A DNA stretch of 64,000 nt from an uncultured Bacteroidales bacterium. GTDB lineage: Bacteria > Bacteroidota > Bacteroidia > Bacteroidales > Paludibacteraceae. The stretch is from the NCBI GenBank assembly GCA_946626605.1, contig CAMOUL010000007.1:1-64000 (forward strand), given 5' to 3'. The position numbers and the translations under genes are program-made. Numbering within the stretch: the stretch's first letter is position 1; each line of letters opens with the position of its first letter. The notes beneath the pieces were generated by a model. The model was not told where the DNA came from and searched no databases. It saw only the letters and a program-made list of their open reading frames with translations. Positions 43,765 through 53,422 of this stretch are shown piece by piece.

Positions 43765-45197
43765 TCAGCCTGCTACTGTGGGCCGCAAGTGTTACCGCCG
43801 CACCTCGTCTGACGGTAGTAGCCGTCGTGGACGGCTTGACGGCAGAGAACCTCAACACCCTTCGTCCGTACTGGCAGAAAGGCGGTTTGAGAACACTCAG
43901 TGAAGAGGCTTTTCAGACCACCGTCTCCTATCCGCATCTTGTCTATGGCGGTAATGAGACCACGGCTACTCTGGTCACAGGTGCTACCCCTGATCGGCAC
44001 GGCTATACGATGGACCGCTATTTCCTGCGTCGCGACCGCAGAGTGCATGCGATGTTGGAAGACGAGAGTATGCGCGGAATTGGTACGTCCATCCGTGTGT
44101 CTGCGAATGCCCTACTCTCGCAAACCATGACGGATAAGATGCGACTCCTCTATCCCGAAGCGAAGATATACGCAGTTGGTATCCAACCGCAGACGACGGT
44201 GCTTTTAGCCGGACATGCCGCGAACGCCTGCTGTTGGTTGGACCCTAACACACGTCAGTGGGTGGCTACAGCGGCGTACACCGAAGGCTTACCCTCGGCT
44301 GCCTACGAACAGAATAAAAGCGGGCGTATTGAGACCCTCGCAGCACGCCAGTGGACCCCTCGCATGGATATCCCCGCCTACACGGCTCCTACGGCACAAG
44401 AGCGTAAGAAGAGTTTTTCGTATGAAGTAGGTTCTGTATTGAGTAAAGCACCGGAAGCCAATACGCTGGTCATTGAACTAGCGTTGGCATTGCAAGAGGA
44501 ACAGCGCTTAGGCATGGATGCCACGCCCGATATGCTGATGCTGCAACTCAATAGTCTCAGCCCGCAAGCCACTTCGGATCGTATTGCATCGGCGGAACAC
44601 GAAGACATGTACTTGCGTCTGAACCAAGACTTAGGCTACCTCATGGAGCAACTCGATAAACGAATCGGCCATGCGAACTATCAGATCTTGGTAGTAGGTC
44701 GTCCTATCTTAGGTCTCGATCCTGCGATGCTGAGTGCGATACATATGCCGGAGCAACGTTTCAATGCCGACCGGGCAGCAGCCTTGACAGGCACATATCT
44801 GATGGCTCTGTATGGTCATGAACGATGGGTGGATGGAGCCTTCGGTCAGTCGGTTTATCTCAACCGCTCGCTCATCGAACAGAAACGACTCAACCTCGAG
44901 ACGATACAACGACAGGTAGCTAATTTCCTGATGGATTTCGAGGGCGTGCAGTTAGCGATGCCCAACCATGAAGCGGTGCGTTATCCGATGCTGCAGACTA
45001 CCCTATGCAAGCGTCATACGGGCGATGTGGTCTTCCTGCTCCAACCCGGTTGGCGACTCATGCAGGACGATAACAAAGAGTTAGACCGGGTGATTGATGA
45101 AAACCCTGAGTCACCCCTGCTGTTCTGGACCGGCACACTCCGCCCCATGCCGCAAAATCAACTTACTGCAACGGACGTTGCAGAGTTGATATTTTAG
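43731..45197 (+). CDS. Secreted alkaline phosphatase / phosphodiesterase-family protein
   Basis: 488 residues from ATG 43731 (MRKTYLYHSLVISLLLWAASVTAA signal). The AP-superfamily start is visible: LTVVAVVDGLTAENLNTLRP with the metal-binding Asp, and NETTATLVTGATPDRHG with a likely Thr nucleophile and the HG motif. The later region MLQLNSLSP...YLMEQLDKRIG and the weak metal-binding His pattern leave the activity open, so the protein may be a divergent member. It belongs to the nusB operon. Confidence 0.7.
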   Translation: MRKTYLYHSLVISLLLWAASVTAAPRLTVVAVVDGLTAENLNTLRPYWQKGGLRTLSEEAFQTTVSYPHLVYGGNETTATLVTGATPDRHGYTMDRYFLRRDRRVHAMLEDESMRGIGTSIRVSANALLSQTMTDKMRLLYPEAKIYAVGIQPQTTVLLAGHAANACCWLDPNTRQWVATAAYTEGLPSAAYEQNKSGRIETLAARQWTPRMDIPAYTAPTAQERKKSFSYEVGSVLSKAPEANTLVIELALALQEEQRLGMDATPDMLMLQLNSLSPQATSDRIASAEHEDMYLRLNQDLGYLMEQLDKRIGHANYQILVVGRPILGLDPAMLSAIHMPEQRFNADRAAALTGTYLMALYGHERWVDGAFGQSVYLNRSLIEQKRLNLETIQRQVANFLMDFEGVQLAMPNHEAVRYPMLQTTLCKRHTGDVVFLLQPGWRLMQDDNKELDRVIDENPESPLLFWTGTLRPMPQNQLTATDVAELIF

Positions 45198-45222
45198 ATT
45201 TTTGATTTAAAATTTGATAGAT

Positions 45223-45639
45223 ATGATATTTCACGAGATTAAAGTTCATTATGATCGTCAGACGGGTGAAGACAACCCGGGTAAAGTAAAAGAAGTGTAT
45301 CTGATCGACGGAGCAGTTAGTTTTGCCGATGCAGAGAACTGTTTGATGGAGGAGATCAAACCCTTCATCTTCGGGGATTGTGAAGTACAGAACTGCAAAC
45401 GCAGCCAGTATTTTGAGGTCTTCCCGAACGAAGGAGGTGCGTACTGGTATAAAGCACGTGTCGAAATGATCACAATTGACGGTGAGAAAGAGACCCGTAA
45501 GAACGTAGCCATGTTGGTGCAAGCGAACCAAGCCGACGATGCCATCTTCGCCCTCAAGCAAGCCATCAAATCGTATGATTGTGAGATCATCTCCATCGCC
45601 AAAACGAATATTATGGATATTCTACACGCTGTTCAATAA
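45223..45639 (+). CDS. DUF4494 protein
   Basis: 138 residues from ATG 45223. The typical family start FHEIKVHYDRQTGEDNPGKV and the segment ETRKNVAMLVQANQADDAI identify this Bacteroidota-specific family of unknown function. Soluble alpha/beta protein. Confidence 0.85.
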   Translation: MIFHEIKVHYDRQTGEDNPGKVKEVYLIDGAVSFADAENCLMEEIKPFIFGDCEVQNCKRSQYFEVFPNEGGAYWYKARVEMITIDGEKETRKNVAMLVQANQADDAIFALKQAIKSYDCEIISIAKTNIMDILHAVQ

Positions 45640-45652
45640 AGCCTGAAGCGAA

Positions 45653-46498
45653 ATGCTGCAATTCGATATCCGAGCCGTTCTGAAGAAGAAAGCCCCGAAA
45701 GCCCATGTGCCAGGGTTTCTCATTCGTTACCTGGAGCGTATCGCGCATATTAAGCAGATGAACGCTTTCCTGCGCAAGTACCCGGAGGTCAAGAACTATG
45801 ACTTCATCCGGCTGGTGTTGGACGAGGAGTTAGGTTGCTCCGCCTCCATCGACGGCATTGAGAATATCCCGACGGACGGCAAACCTCTTATTTTCGCCAG
45901 TAACCATCCCTTAGGAGGCTTAGACGGAATGATCATCGCACAAATGATTCATGAGAGTCGGGCCTCGCGAGGCGACAGTCGACCCTTGAAAGTGATTGTG
46001 AATGACCTGTTGATGTTCATGGAGCCTTTAGCGGGTTTATGGGCACCGGTGAATAAAGTAGGACGTTTAAGCAAAGAACAGGCCGCTGCGCAACAACGGA
46101 TGTGGGAATCCGAGACCGACGTGTTGACCTTCCCCGCCGGGGCATGCAGCCGGCTGCAACGTATTGATGGTCATTGGCATGTACAGGACCTGGAATGGCA
46201 GAAGAATTTTATTCAGCGTGCCCGCGAATACCACCGCGATATCGTGCCGATCTATTTCGAAGGACGCAACAGTAAGTTCTTCTATACCCTGGCATTACTG
46301 CGTAAATGGTTGCATATCAAACTGAATATCGAAATGCTATACCTCGTGGACGAGATGTATGGTGCGCATGGTAAGCATTTCAAAGTGCACGTGTTACCAC
46401 CTATTCCGTACACTTCGTTAGACCAAAGTAAAACGCCCAAAGAATGGGCACAACACATAAAAAATGTCGTTTATGAAGCAGATAATTCCTCCCGTTGA
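45653..46498 (+). CDS. glsA: Glycine-lipid O-acyltransferase (GlsA-like)
   Basis: 281 residues. Acyltransferase with the HxxxxD-type motif NHPLGGLDG (about residues 84-92) and a TFPAGACSR block; hydrophobic surface helices suggest inner-membrane attachment. Directly followed by the N-acyltransferase gene (26 bases overlap). In Bacteroides the pair glsB/glsA makes glycine lipids from glycine and two fatty acids. Assignment comes from family plus this pairing. Confidence 0.85.
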   Translation: MLQFDIRAVLKKKAPKAHVPGFLIRYLERIAHIKQMNAFLRKYPEVKNYDFIRLVLDEELGCSASIDGIENIPTDGKPLIFASNHPLGGLDGMIIAQMIHESRASRGDSRPLKVIVNDLLMFMEPLAGLWAPVNKVGRLSKEQAAAQQRMWESETDVLTFPAGACSRLQRIDGHWHVQDLEWQKNFIQRAREYHRDIVPIYFEGRNSKFFYTLALLRKWLHIKLNIEMLYLVDEMYGAHGKHFKVHVLPPIPYTSLDQSKTPKEWAQHIKNVVYEADNSSR

Positions 46499-47402
46499 AA
46501 CGGCACTATTGCTGCAGGAATTGGAAGGCCATTTATTGCGTCCTTCCAACAAAGCCGGTAACCTCATCTATGACATCACAGCTCACGAGTGCCCGAATGT
46601 CATGCGTGAGATCGCACGCTTACGTGAGATCAGTTATCGCGACGGAGGCGGAGCGACCGGAGAAGACATGGATATCGACGAAATGGACACCATGCCTCGT
46701 CCGTACCATCAACTCATCGTCTGGGACCCGGAGCACCAACAGATCATCGGTGGTTACCGCTATCTGTTTGGACACGAAGCGGAGATCCGTAACGGACAAC
46801 CGTTCATCACTTCTGCGCACCTCTTCCACTACTCCGAGCGCTTCATTCGCGACTACCTGCCCAATACCATTGAGTTTGGTCGCGCTTTTGTGCAACCCAT
46901 GTATCAACAACGTGAACTGGGTGTCAAAGCACTCTTCGCGCTCGATAACATATGGGATGGAATCGGAGCGGTGTTGTATAATCACCCTGAGATACATTGG
47001 ATGATCGGTAAAGTGACCATCTATCCGAATTATAACCCGACGGCACGGGAGTTGATATACGCGTACCTCAATCGCTATCACAAAGGCGAACAGGGACTCT
47101 TTGAACCCTATCATCCTTTCCTCTCCCAGCCGCTAAGCAATAGTCCTTTTGTTGGCAATGACCCGCAGGAGAACTATCATATTCTGCAACTGGCTGTGCG
47201 CGAACAAGGGACGGTTATTCCGCCTATGTTCTCCGCCTATCTTAACCTGACTAATGACTTGCAGTTCTTTGGCAATGCCATCAACGATGAGTTGGCGAAT
47301 GTATACGAGACCGGTATAATGGTGAATGTGGATACTGTCTATCCGGAGAAGAAAGAACGGTATATCGCACCCTATGCCAATTGGTTGCATAATAAAGCAT
47401 GA
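46473..47402 (+). CDS. glsB: Glycine N-acyltransferase (GlsB-like, GNAT fold)
   Basis: 309 residues from ATG 46473 (an ATG at 46464 would add three). OlsB/GNAT-type motifs: NVMREIARLREISYRDGGG, QLIVWDPEHQQIIGGYRYLF, NTIEFGRAFVQPMYQQRE. It would attach a 3-hydroxy fatty acyl chain to the glycine nitrogen, and GlsA would then add the second chain. The end overlaps the next start (ATGA, 47399). Confidence 0.87.
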   Translation: MKQIIPPVETALLLQELEGHLLRPSNKAGNLIYDITAHECPNVMREIARLREISYRDGGGATGEDMDIDEMDTMPRPYHQLIVWDPEHQQIIGGYRYLFGHEAEIRNGQPFITSAHLFHYSERFIRDYLPNTIEFGRAFVQPMYQQRELGVKALFALDNIWDGIGAVLYNHPEIHWMIGKVTIYPNYNPTARELIYAYLNRYHKGEQGLFEPYHPFLSQPLSNSPFVGNDPQENYHILQLAVREQGTVIPPMFSAYLNLTNDLQFFGNAINDELANVYETGIMVNVDTVYPEKKERYIAPYANWLHNKA

Positions 47403-48769
47403 GCACAGCTATCACCCAACATATTCAAGCCCTGCGCACTGAGTTACCGGAAAACGTAACCCTTGTTTGCGTCAGTAAATTTCACCCCGTAGAAGCCATA
47501 CGCGAAGCGTACGAAGCCGGAGAACGTCATTTCGGGGAGAGTCGAGTGCAAGAACTGAAGACCAAGATCCCTCAGTTGCCGACCGATATTCACTGGCATT
47601 TTATCGGTCATCTACAGACGAATAAAGTACGCGACCTGCTGAAGTTACGTCCCTACCTCATCCACTCCGTGGACTCGGAACGACTGCTGCAAGCCCTTCA
47701 GGACGAAGCTGCTAAACTCGGTATCATACAAGATATCCTGCTCGAGGTGCATGTGGCGAAAGAAGAAACCAAATCAGGCTTCACTCTGGAAGAAATCTCC
47801 AATATCCAATATCAGATCTCCAATTACCCGAATATTCATGTTCGGGGCCTGATGTGCATGGCCACCAACACGGACGATGAAGCGGAGATAAGAAGATGCT
47901 TTGATCTAACAGCGCGCGTAGCAAGCGATCTAACAGCGAAGCGGTCTAACAGCGAAGCGGTCTTTCAAGCAAAGCCGGTCTTATCCATGGGCATGAGCGA
48001 CGATTTTCGGATTGCTATAGAATGTGGGTCCAACATGGTACGAATTGGTTCTACGATCTTCGGAAACAGAGCCTATCCGACACCCAAACCGTCTATGCAG
48101 ACCCTCAAAGCCGTCTTCTTCGATCAAGACGGTGTACTTTTCAACTCCATGCCATTCCATGCGAAATCCTGGGAACTGGCGATGACCGAAAATGGTATGC
48201 CTTTTTCGGCCGAACAGACCTATCGCAACGAAGGACGAACAGGCGCTTCGGTGATACAAGAGAACTATCGCGCTATACACGGAGTAGATGCACCGCAAGA
48301 AGTGATTGAAGCGGTGTATGCTGCCAAGTCGGACCATTTTAACCGCCTGACAGGAGGTAAACTGCCGGATCTCATTCCCGGTGTACGGGAACTGCTGAGT
48401 TTCCTGCATCAGCATGGCATCCAGTGTTGGGTAGTAACGGGTTCGGGTCAACGTTCCCTACTGAATAACCTCTGCGCGACTTTCGAAGGGATTCTACAAC
48501 CCGATCATATTATCTCAGCCTTTGACGTGCAGCATGGCAAACCGCATCCTGAACCTTATTTAAAGGCATGGGAGCGGTCGGGTTTTCGTAAAGAGGAGTG
48601 TATGGTGGTGGAGAACGCACCTTTGGGAACGCGTGCAGGCAAAGCCGCAGGACTCTTTGTGGCAGCGGTTAACACGGGTCCTCTACCCGACTCTGATTTA
48701 ACAGCCGAAGGAGCGGATCGCGTCTTCCCTACGATGCACGCCCTGCTGGAATGGCTGCAACAAAACTGA
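47399..48769 (+). CDS. Fusion of YggS/PLP-homeostasis protein with a HAD phosphatase
   Basis: 456 residues in one uninterrupted frame. Residues 1-226 are YggS-type alanine-racemase-fold protein: PLP-binding Lys27 in VCVSKFHP, HFIGHLQTNK, LSMGMSDDFRIAIECG, VRIGSTIFG. Residues about 237-456 are a beta-phosphoglucomutase-like HAD: nucleophile D242xD244 in FFDQDGVLFNS, WVVTGSGQ, GKPHPEPYLKA, VVENAPLGTRAG. Two repeat-derived stretches lie in the YggS part (NIQYQISNYPN, 47797-47833; and 47915-47965). YggS buffers PLP, and some HAD enzymes dephosphorylate PLP, so the fusion may hold both activities. Confidence 0.85.
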   Translation: MSTAITQHIQALRTELPENVTLVCVSKFHPVEAIREAYEAGERHFGESRVQELKTKIPQLPTDIHWHFIGHLQTNKVRDLLKLRPYLIHSVDSERLLQALQDEAAKLGIIQDILLEVHVAKEETKSGFTLEEISNIQYQISNYPNIHVRGLMCMATNTDDEAEIRRCFDLTARVASDLTAKRSNSEAVFQAKPVLSMGMSDDFRIAIECGSNMVRIGSTIFGNRAYPTPKPSMQTLKAVFFDQDGVLFNSMPFHAKSWELAMTENGMPFSAEQTYRNEGRTGASVIQENYRAIHGVDAPQEVIEAVYAAKSDHFNRLTGGKLPDLIPGVRELLSFLHQHGIQCWVVTGSGQRSLLNNLCATFEGILQPDHIISAFDVQHGKPHPEPYLKAWERSGFRKEECMVVENAPLGTRAGKAAGLFVAAVNTGPLPDSDLTAEGADRVFPTMHALLEWLQQN

Positions 48770-48800
48770 ATAAACAACACCTTAAATCTATATCATCCTC

Positions 48801-49952
48801 ATGTTAGAGTATATTGACAGACGCGGCTCGGATTGCTATAAATGGGACAGCGAGCAAGCGAAAGGCACTTTGCCTTTATGGGTAGCCGACATGGATTTTG
48901 CAGCAGCAAAACCGATTCGAGAAGCGATGCAACGTCGTTTAGAGCACGGCGTATTCGGTTACTCGATCGTACCCCAAGCAAACTACGATGCGGTAGCTCA
49001 TTGGTTCGAACGTCGCCATGGTTGGAAAGGGATCAACCGCGACAACCTACTCTATACTACCGCTGTGGTACCGGCTATATCGGCTGTTTTGAAAGCCCTT
49101 GAACTGCTTCGCACCTCGGATTGCCAACCGCTTCGGGTATTGACTTTTACCCCCGCGTATAACTGTTTCTTCTCCTGCATCGAGAATATGGAATGCGAAT
49201 TGGTACCTTCGCCTCTGGTGCTGCAGAACAATCGCTTTGAGATCAACTGGACTGATCTGGAGACCAAAGCAAAAAAAGCCGATGTGTTCCTGCTTTGCAA
49301 CCCGCATAACCCCACAGGCCGCGTATGGAGTCGTGAGGAGTTGGAACGCATGGCAGATATCATGCGTCGCGAGCACCTGTTTGTGCTATCCGACGAGATA
49401 CATTGTGAGTTCGCTTTTCCGGGCCATGCCTATACACCTTTTGCTACCATAGCCATCAACGATACGGATTTCTGTGTCTGCACTTCTGCCAGTAAAGCCT
49501 TTAATATTGCCGGCCTGCTGTGCGCGAATATCTTCGTGCCGAATAAGGACCTCTTTGCGCAGATCAACCATGCCCTTGAGGTGCATGAAGTGAACGGTCT
49601 CAATCCCTTCGGTCTCGTCGCACAAGTGGCCGCCTATAACGAGAGCGAAGCATGGTTGGACGAACTAAACCAACAGATATATGCCAATTTCAATTACCTG
49701 CGCGATTTCATCCACGAGCGCCTGCCGATGTTGCAACTGCATGAGACGGAAGGTACGTACCTGGCATGGGTAAATATCGAGGCAACAAAAATGCCCGCAG
49801 AACTTTTCTGCGAGCATTTAGCGAAAGAGCAACAGGTGCTTCTCAATCCCTCTGAGATGTACGGCGGAAAAGGCTATGTGCGCATTAACTTAGCTACATC
49901 CCACGAGGTGCTGGCCGAAGCACTGGAGCGTTTATTGCGGTTTCTTAGCTGA
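48801..49952 (+). CDS. patB: MalY/PatB-family PLP aminotransferase (cystathionine beta-lyase)
   Basis: 383 residues. WVADMDFAAAKPIREAMQRR, FGYSIVP, CNPHNPTGRVW, SDEIHCEF and TSASKAFNIAGL with the PLP Lys are all present. Relatives cleave C-S bonds of cystathionine or cysteine. Last gene of the plus-strand operon, 31 bases after the YggS-HAD fusion; the end overlaps the convergent AsmA-like gene by 21 bases. Confidence 0.92.
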   Translation: MLEYIDRRGSDCYKWDSEQAKGTLPLWVADMDFAAAKPIREAMQRRLEHGVFGYSIVPQANYDAVAHWFERRHGWKGINRDNLLYTTAVVPAISAVLKALELLRTSDCQPLRVLTFTPAYNCFFSCIENMECELVPSPLVLQNNRFEINWTDLETKAKKADVFLLCNPHNPTGRVWSREELERMADIMRREHLFVLSDEIHCEFAFPGHAYTPFATIAINDTDFCVCTSASKAFNIAGLLCANIFVPNKDLFAQINHALEVHEVNGLNPFGLVAQVAAYNESEAWLDELNQQIYANFNYLRDFIHERLPMLQLHETEGTYLAWVNIEATKMPAELFCEHLAKEQQVLLNPSEMYGGKGYVRINLATSHEVLAEALERLLRFLS

Positions 49953-51575
49953 CACTTGTTTGTGCACATACAAACCAGGTAACATGGTCTTTTTGATACC
50001 ATCGATACTCGGGCCAAAGAGGTATAAGGGATAGGGTTTCCACTCGTCCCTTTTCCATTCTACGTAGTATCTACGCGGAGCAGGATCTACCGAAGTAGGA
50101 TTGCTCTTGGGCACGAGCGAGTTCGCCAGATTGGTGAACACATCCGCATTACGCTTCACGATCTCATAGGGGATATTATCCTCTTTGTGTACCTTCACGT
50201 TCAGGCCGTGATACTGCATGCAGAATTCACCCTTCGCGCTGTTCCAGTCACCCGAATAGGCCGCATCCAAGCGATCAATATGACATTCGCTGGTAATACC
50301 GACTAACGGACGAATAAACGAGTTCAGGTCAGCCGTATTGATATTCCATCCATCCAACGTGATATCAAAGCTGGAACTTTTATCCATACGAATCGTGTAA
50401 GACGCCTCTACCTTACCTTCTTCACCAAACGGTGCATGCGCGACATTCCGCCAAACAGCACCGGTCTTATTGGTGATATTGGTCAGCGTCGCTTTACCGT
50501 CCTTTATATGCATTATTCCGCAGTTAATATCCGTGCTGGCAAACTCCACATCAATCTTACGGGCCAAAGCGTTCACCTGTTTGATGCAGAATTTAACAGG
50601 CAACTTACGCAAGAAATCCTGCGGCGTACCATACGGCGATTTGGGTTTATAGCGCGAGTCACGATAGACGTGCATCCGCTTCACATCTACATCAATCGCA
50701 TCGAGCGTATAGTCTTTTGCAAAGGCTTTACGAATCGGGTTCAGGGCAGAAGTAGTGACCTTATTCAACTCCATATCGATCCATGTGATCGGTTCTTTGC
50801 GTTTATCCGCGATCTTTTTCGGCGTCGGGATATTACGCACGCGTGTAAAGCCTAACTCGATCGGTCCTTGATCCTCCGTATTCAGGTCATGCAACTCTAC
50901 GGCGAACATGCCGTCAGGAGTCTGCAGACTCAAACCTTCCAAATTGAGTTCATACACCGAGTCATTGAACGTGAAGAGTGAGTCCATGAGGTCATACGCT
51001 AAATTTGTGGTTGACAGCGAGAGGCTATCCACCTGTACATGCAACGGAGAGCGCGTGCTATGCAAGTGTGCGCAGAAGCGGTTGAGGTTAAACGAATGCA
51101 CCTTTACGTCCTGCAACCATTCGTTCGCTTTATGCAGCGTCGTGTCCTTCGGGAGCGTAGGAAGAATGGACTCGGGGTTCTTCTCATCCAGATACACCTC
51201 TACGATCGGGTCATCCAGTGATACGTTTTGAATAACCAACCGATGGTCGTGGAACAGTTCCCAATAACGGATATTCCATACCTCAAGTTTCGGCACGTGG
51301 ACAGCCAGCCCCGGTGCACGTCTATCAGACACGGAATCGGTCCAGTTCAGACTATTGGTACTGAACATGATATCCGTAACGATAGCAGAACCACTGATGA
51401 TGTTCAGATACACGCCGCCTACAGAGGCTTCTACATCCGGCAGGTTTGCCAGCGATTTTTTCACTTCATTGTTCACTAATCGCGAAGCGATGATGTCTGC
51501 ACAAAGGAATAGCGCAATGATTAATGTGACCAAAAAGCCCAACACCCATAGTGTAATTTTAACGGACTTTTTCAT
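49932..51575 (-). CDS. AsmA/DUF748-like envelope protein
   Basis: 547 residues. One N-terminal transmembrane helix (ITLWVLGFLVTLIIALFLCAD) followed by a large beta-rich domain of repeats (VEASVGGVYLNIISGSAIVT, DIMFSTNSLNW), typical of AsmA-like lipid-transfer or assembly proteins in the periplasm. The exact subfamily is uncertain. Last gene of the minus-strand operon, 12 bases after the aminotransferase. Confidence 0.75.
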   Translation of the reverse strand: MKKSVKITLWVLGFLVTLIIALFLCADIIASRLVNNEVKKSLANLPDVEASVGGVYLNIISGSAIVTDIMFSTNSLNWTDSVSDRRAPGLAVHVPKLEVWNIRYWELFHDHRLVIQNVSLDDPIVEVYLDEKNPESILPTLPKDTTLHKANEWLQDVKVHSFNLNRFCAHLHSTRSPLHVQVDSLSLSTTNLAYDLMDSLFTFNDSVYELNLEGLSLQTPDGMFAVELHDLNTEDQGPIELGFTRVRNIPTPKKIADKRKEPITWIDMELNKVTTSALNPIRKAFAKDYTLDAIDVDVKRMHVYRDSRYKPKSPYGTPQDFLRKLPVKFCIKQVNALARKIDVEFASTDINCGIMHIKDGKATLTNITNKTGAVWRNVAHAPFGEEGKVEASYTIRMDKSSSFDITLDGWNINTADLNSFIRPLVGITSECHIDRLDAAYSGDWNSAKGEFCMQYHGLNVKVHKEDNIPYEIVKRNADVFTNLANSLVPKSNPTSVDPAPRRYYVEWKRDEWKPYPLYLFGPSIDGIKKTMLPGLYVHKQVSAKKPQ

Positions 51576-51587
51576 GAGAGTAGAATT

Positions 51588-52781
51588 TTAATGAGCAGTA
51601 TTATATGCCTCGAGGGCTTTGCGTAACACGAGCATAGCCTTCGCAAGGTCTTCTTTATTCAGTACATACGCCATGCGCACTTGATGACGACCGTCTTCCG
51701 GATTGGTGTAGAAACCGGTGCCGGGAGCCATCATAACCGTCGCTCCTTCGTACGTAAAATCGGTCAGACACCATTTACAGAACTTCTCCACATCATCCAC
51801 CGGCAACTCAACCATCACGTAGAACGCACCTGTAGGAGCAGGAGCAAAGACACCCGGAATCTGATTCAGTTGGTCGATCAGGAAATTACGACGACCCAGA
51901 TACTCGTCATATACCTCCTGCATGTATTCCTCAGGCGTAGAGAGCGATGCTTCGGCCACAATCTGTCCGAAGAGCGGAGGACTCAAACGAGCCTGACAGA
52001 ACTTCATCACCGCCTCCCGAACGGCTTTGTTCTTCGTTATTAAGGCTCCGATACGGATACCACACTCCGAATAGCGTTTCGAGACACTGTCCACGAGAAT
52101 CACATTTTGCTCAATACCCTCCAGGTGGCAGGCGGAGATATAGGGCGACTTGGTATAGATGAACTCGCGATATACCTCATCCGAGATCAGATAGAGGTTG
52201 TATTTCTTCACCAGATCACGTATCTGACGCATTTCTTGCTTGGTGTACAGATAGCCCGTCGGGTTATTCGGATTACAGATCAGAATCGCGCGTGTCTTCG
52301 GAGTGATCTGCTTCTCGAACTCCTCTACCGGCGGCAGTTTGAATCCGTTCTTGATATCGGTCTTCACACTCTTCACCACAGCACCGGCCGAGATAGCAAA
52401 GGCCATGTAGTTCGCATAGGATGGATCGGTCACAATGATCTCATCACCCGGATTGAGGCAACTCATATAAGCGAACATAATAGCCTCCGAACCTCCGGAA
52501 GTGATGATGATCTCATCCGGCGAAAGGTCGATACCATACGCCGCATAGTAACTGACCATCTTCGTGCGCAGGGACTTAAGTCCCTGAGAAGGAGAGTACG
52601 CCAAGATATCTTGCGTGAAGTTCTTCACAGCCTCTAGTGCCTGAGGCGGCGTCTGGATATCCGGCTGACCGATATTGAGGTGATACACATGCACCCCTGC
52701 GAGTTTCGCTTCATCGGCGTACTTGGCCAATTTACGAATAGGACTCTCCGGCATGGATTGTGCCCGTAAACTTATCTCCAT
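51588..52781 (-). CDS. Class I/II aminotransferase (AspB-like)
   Basis: 397 residues from ATG 52781. Open reading continues upstream through heptamer repeats and antisense lplA sequence, so that extension is spurious. Motifs: MPESPIRKLAKYADEAKLAG, PDIQTPPQALEAVK, CNPNNPTGYLY, SDEVYREF and SVSKRYSECGIRIG with the PLP Lys. Substrate likely aspartate or another amino acid. Confidence 0.9.
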   Translation of the reverse strand: MEISLRAQSMPESPIRKLAKYADEAKLAGVHVYHLNIGQPDIQTPPQALEAVKNFTQDILAYSPSQGLKSLRTKMVSYYAAYGIDLSPDEIIITSGGSEAIMFAYMSCLNPGDEIIVTDPSYANYMAFAISAGAVVKSVKTDIKNGFKLPPVEEFEKQITPKTRAILICNPNNPTGYLYTKQEMRQIRDLVKKYNLYLISDEVYREFIYTKSPYISACHLEGIEQNVILVDSVSKRYSECGIRIGALITKNKAVREAVMKFCQARLSPPLFGQIVAEASLSTPEEYMQEVYDEYLGRRNFLIDQLNQIPGVFAPAPTGAFYVMVELPVDDVEKFCKWCLTDFTYEGATVMMAPGTGFYTNPEDGRHQVRMAYVLNKEDLAKAMLVLRKALEAYNTAH

Positions 52782-52784
52782 ACG

Positions 52785-52812
52785 ATATTTTTGATTTATG
52801 ATTTTTGATTTA
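52785..52812. repeat. Heptanucleotide repeat overlapping the lplA end
   Basis: ATTTTTG/ATTTATG units, four in all. On the minus strand they encode the last residues of lplA (IINQKS-stop). Confidence 0.8.
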
Positions 52813-53419
52813 TGATTGCTTTTTCGAGCGCCTCGCGAAAGAGCACCATGTCTCCGAGGTCTTGTATCTCGCGCAGGTTTCTCACCCGTTGTCGTACAGA
52901 CGCTACAGCGTGCTTCGCCAGTTTGGCCTCCGAGGGAGTGATCGCCGCTTCGAGGTCCGTCAGGTTGACGTCGTATAGCATGCAGGCATGTACTACCGTG
53001 CCCGTGGGCGTGGTATAACACGCAGTTCCGCACACTTTGCGATCTCCGACCAACACATCATTATGCGCTGTGGTCACGGCTTCGTAGCCTAACTGTCGCA
53101 AAGCTCCGGAGAGCAACACTAAAAACTGGTCAAACACCTCTTGCGAGCGGGTCGAAGGCGAGATGAACGATACCATCAGGTTTCCCCGATCGGCATACAC
53201 ACATCCTCCCCCGCTCTGCCGCTGTACGACGGCTATAGAGTGTGCGCGACAATAGGCTTCATTCACTTCCGCCTCTGCGCATTGATGACGACCATAGATG
53301 ACGGTAGGTGATACGACCCAAGTAAAAAACGTCGGTTCTTGAATCGTCTTCACAATGTCTGCTTCCATCGCCAGATAGTCCGTCAACGGAAGACCTTCTA
53401 TGACGCGCTCAATTTTCAA
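52796..53419 (-). CDS. lplA: Lipoate-protein ligase A-like protein
   Basis: 207 residues. The biotin/lipoate ligase fold shows VIYGRHQ, RQSGGGCVYADRGNL and the lipoate/AMP-binding Lys in VGDRKVCGTACY. It would attach lipoate to dehydrogenase and glycine-cleavage carrier proteins. It is shorter than the usual 240-330 residues, and its last six codons come from a heptamer repeat, so the C-terminal accessory part may have been lost through repeat expansion. Confidence 0.87.
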   Translation of the reverse strand: MKIERVIEGLPLTDYLAMEADIVKTIQEPTFFTWVVSPTVIYGRHQCAEAEVNEAYCRAHSIAVVQRQSGGGCVYADRGNLMVSFISPSTRSQEVFDQFLVLLSGALRQLGYEAVTTAHNDVLVGDRKVCGTACYTTPTGTVVHACMLYDVNLTDLEAAITPSEAKLAKHAVASVRQRVRNLREIQDLGDMVLFREALEKAIINQKS

Positions 53420-53422
53420 GCT

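Noticed and set aside
51588..53033. Longer start of the AspB-like aminotransferase at 53033
   Set aside because: The extra 84 codons are antisense to lplA plus heptamer repeat; the family start is at 52781.
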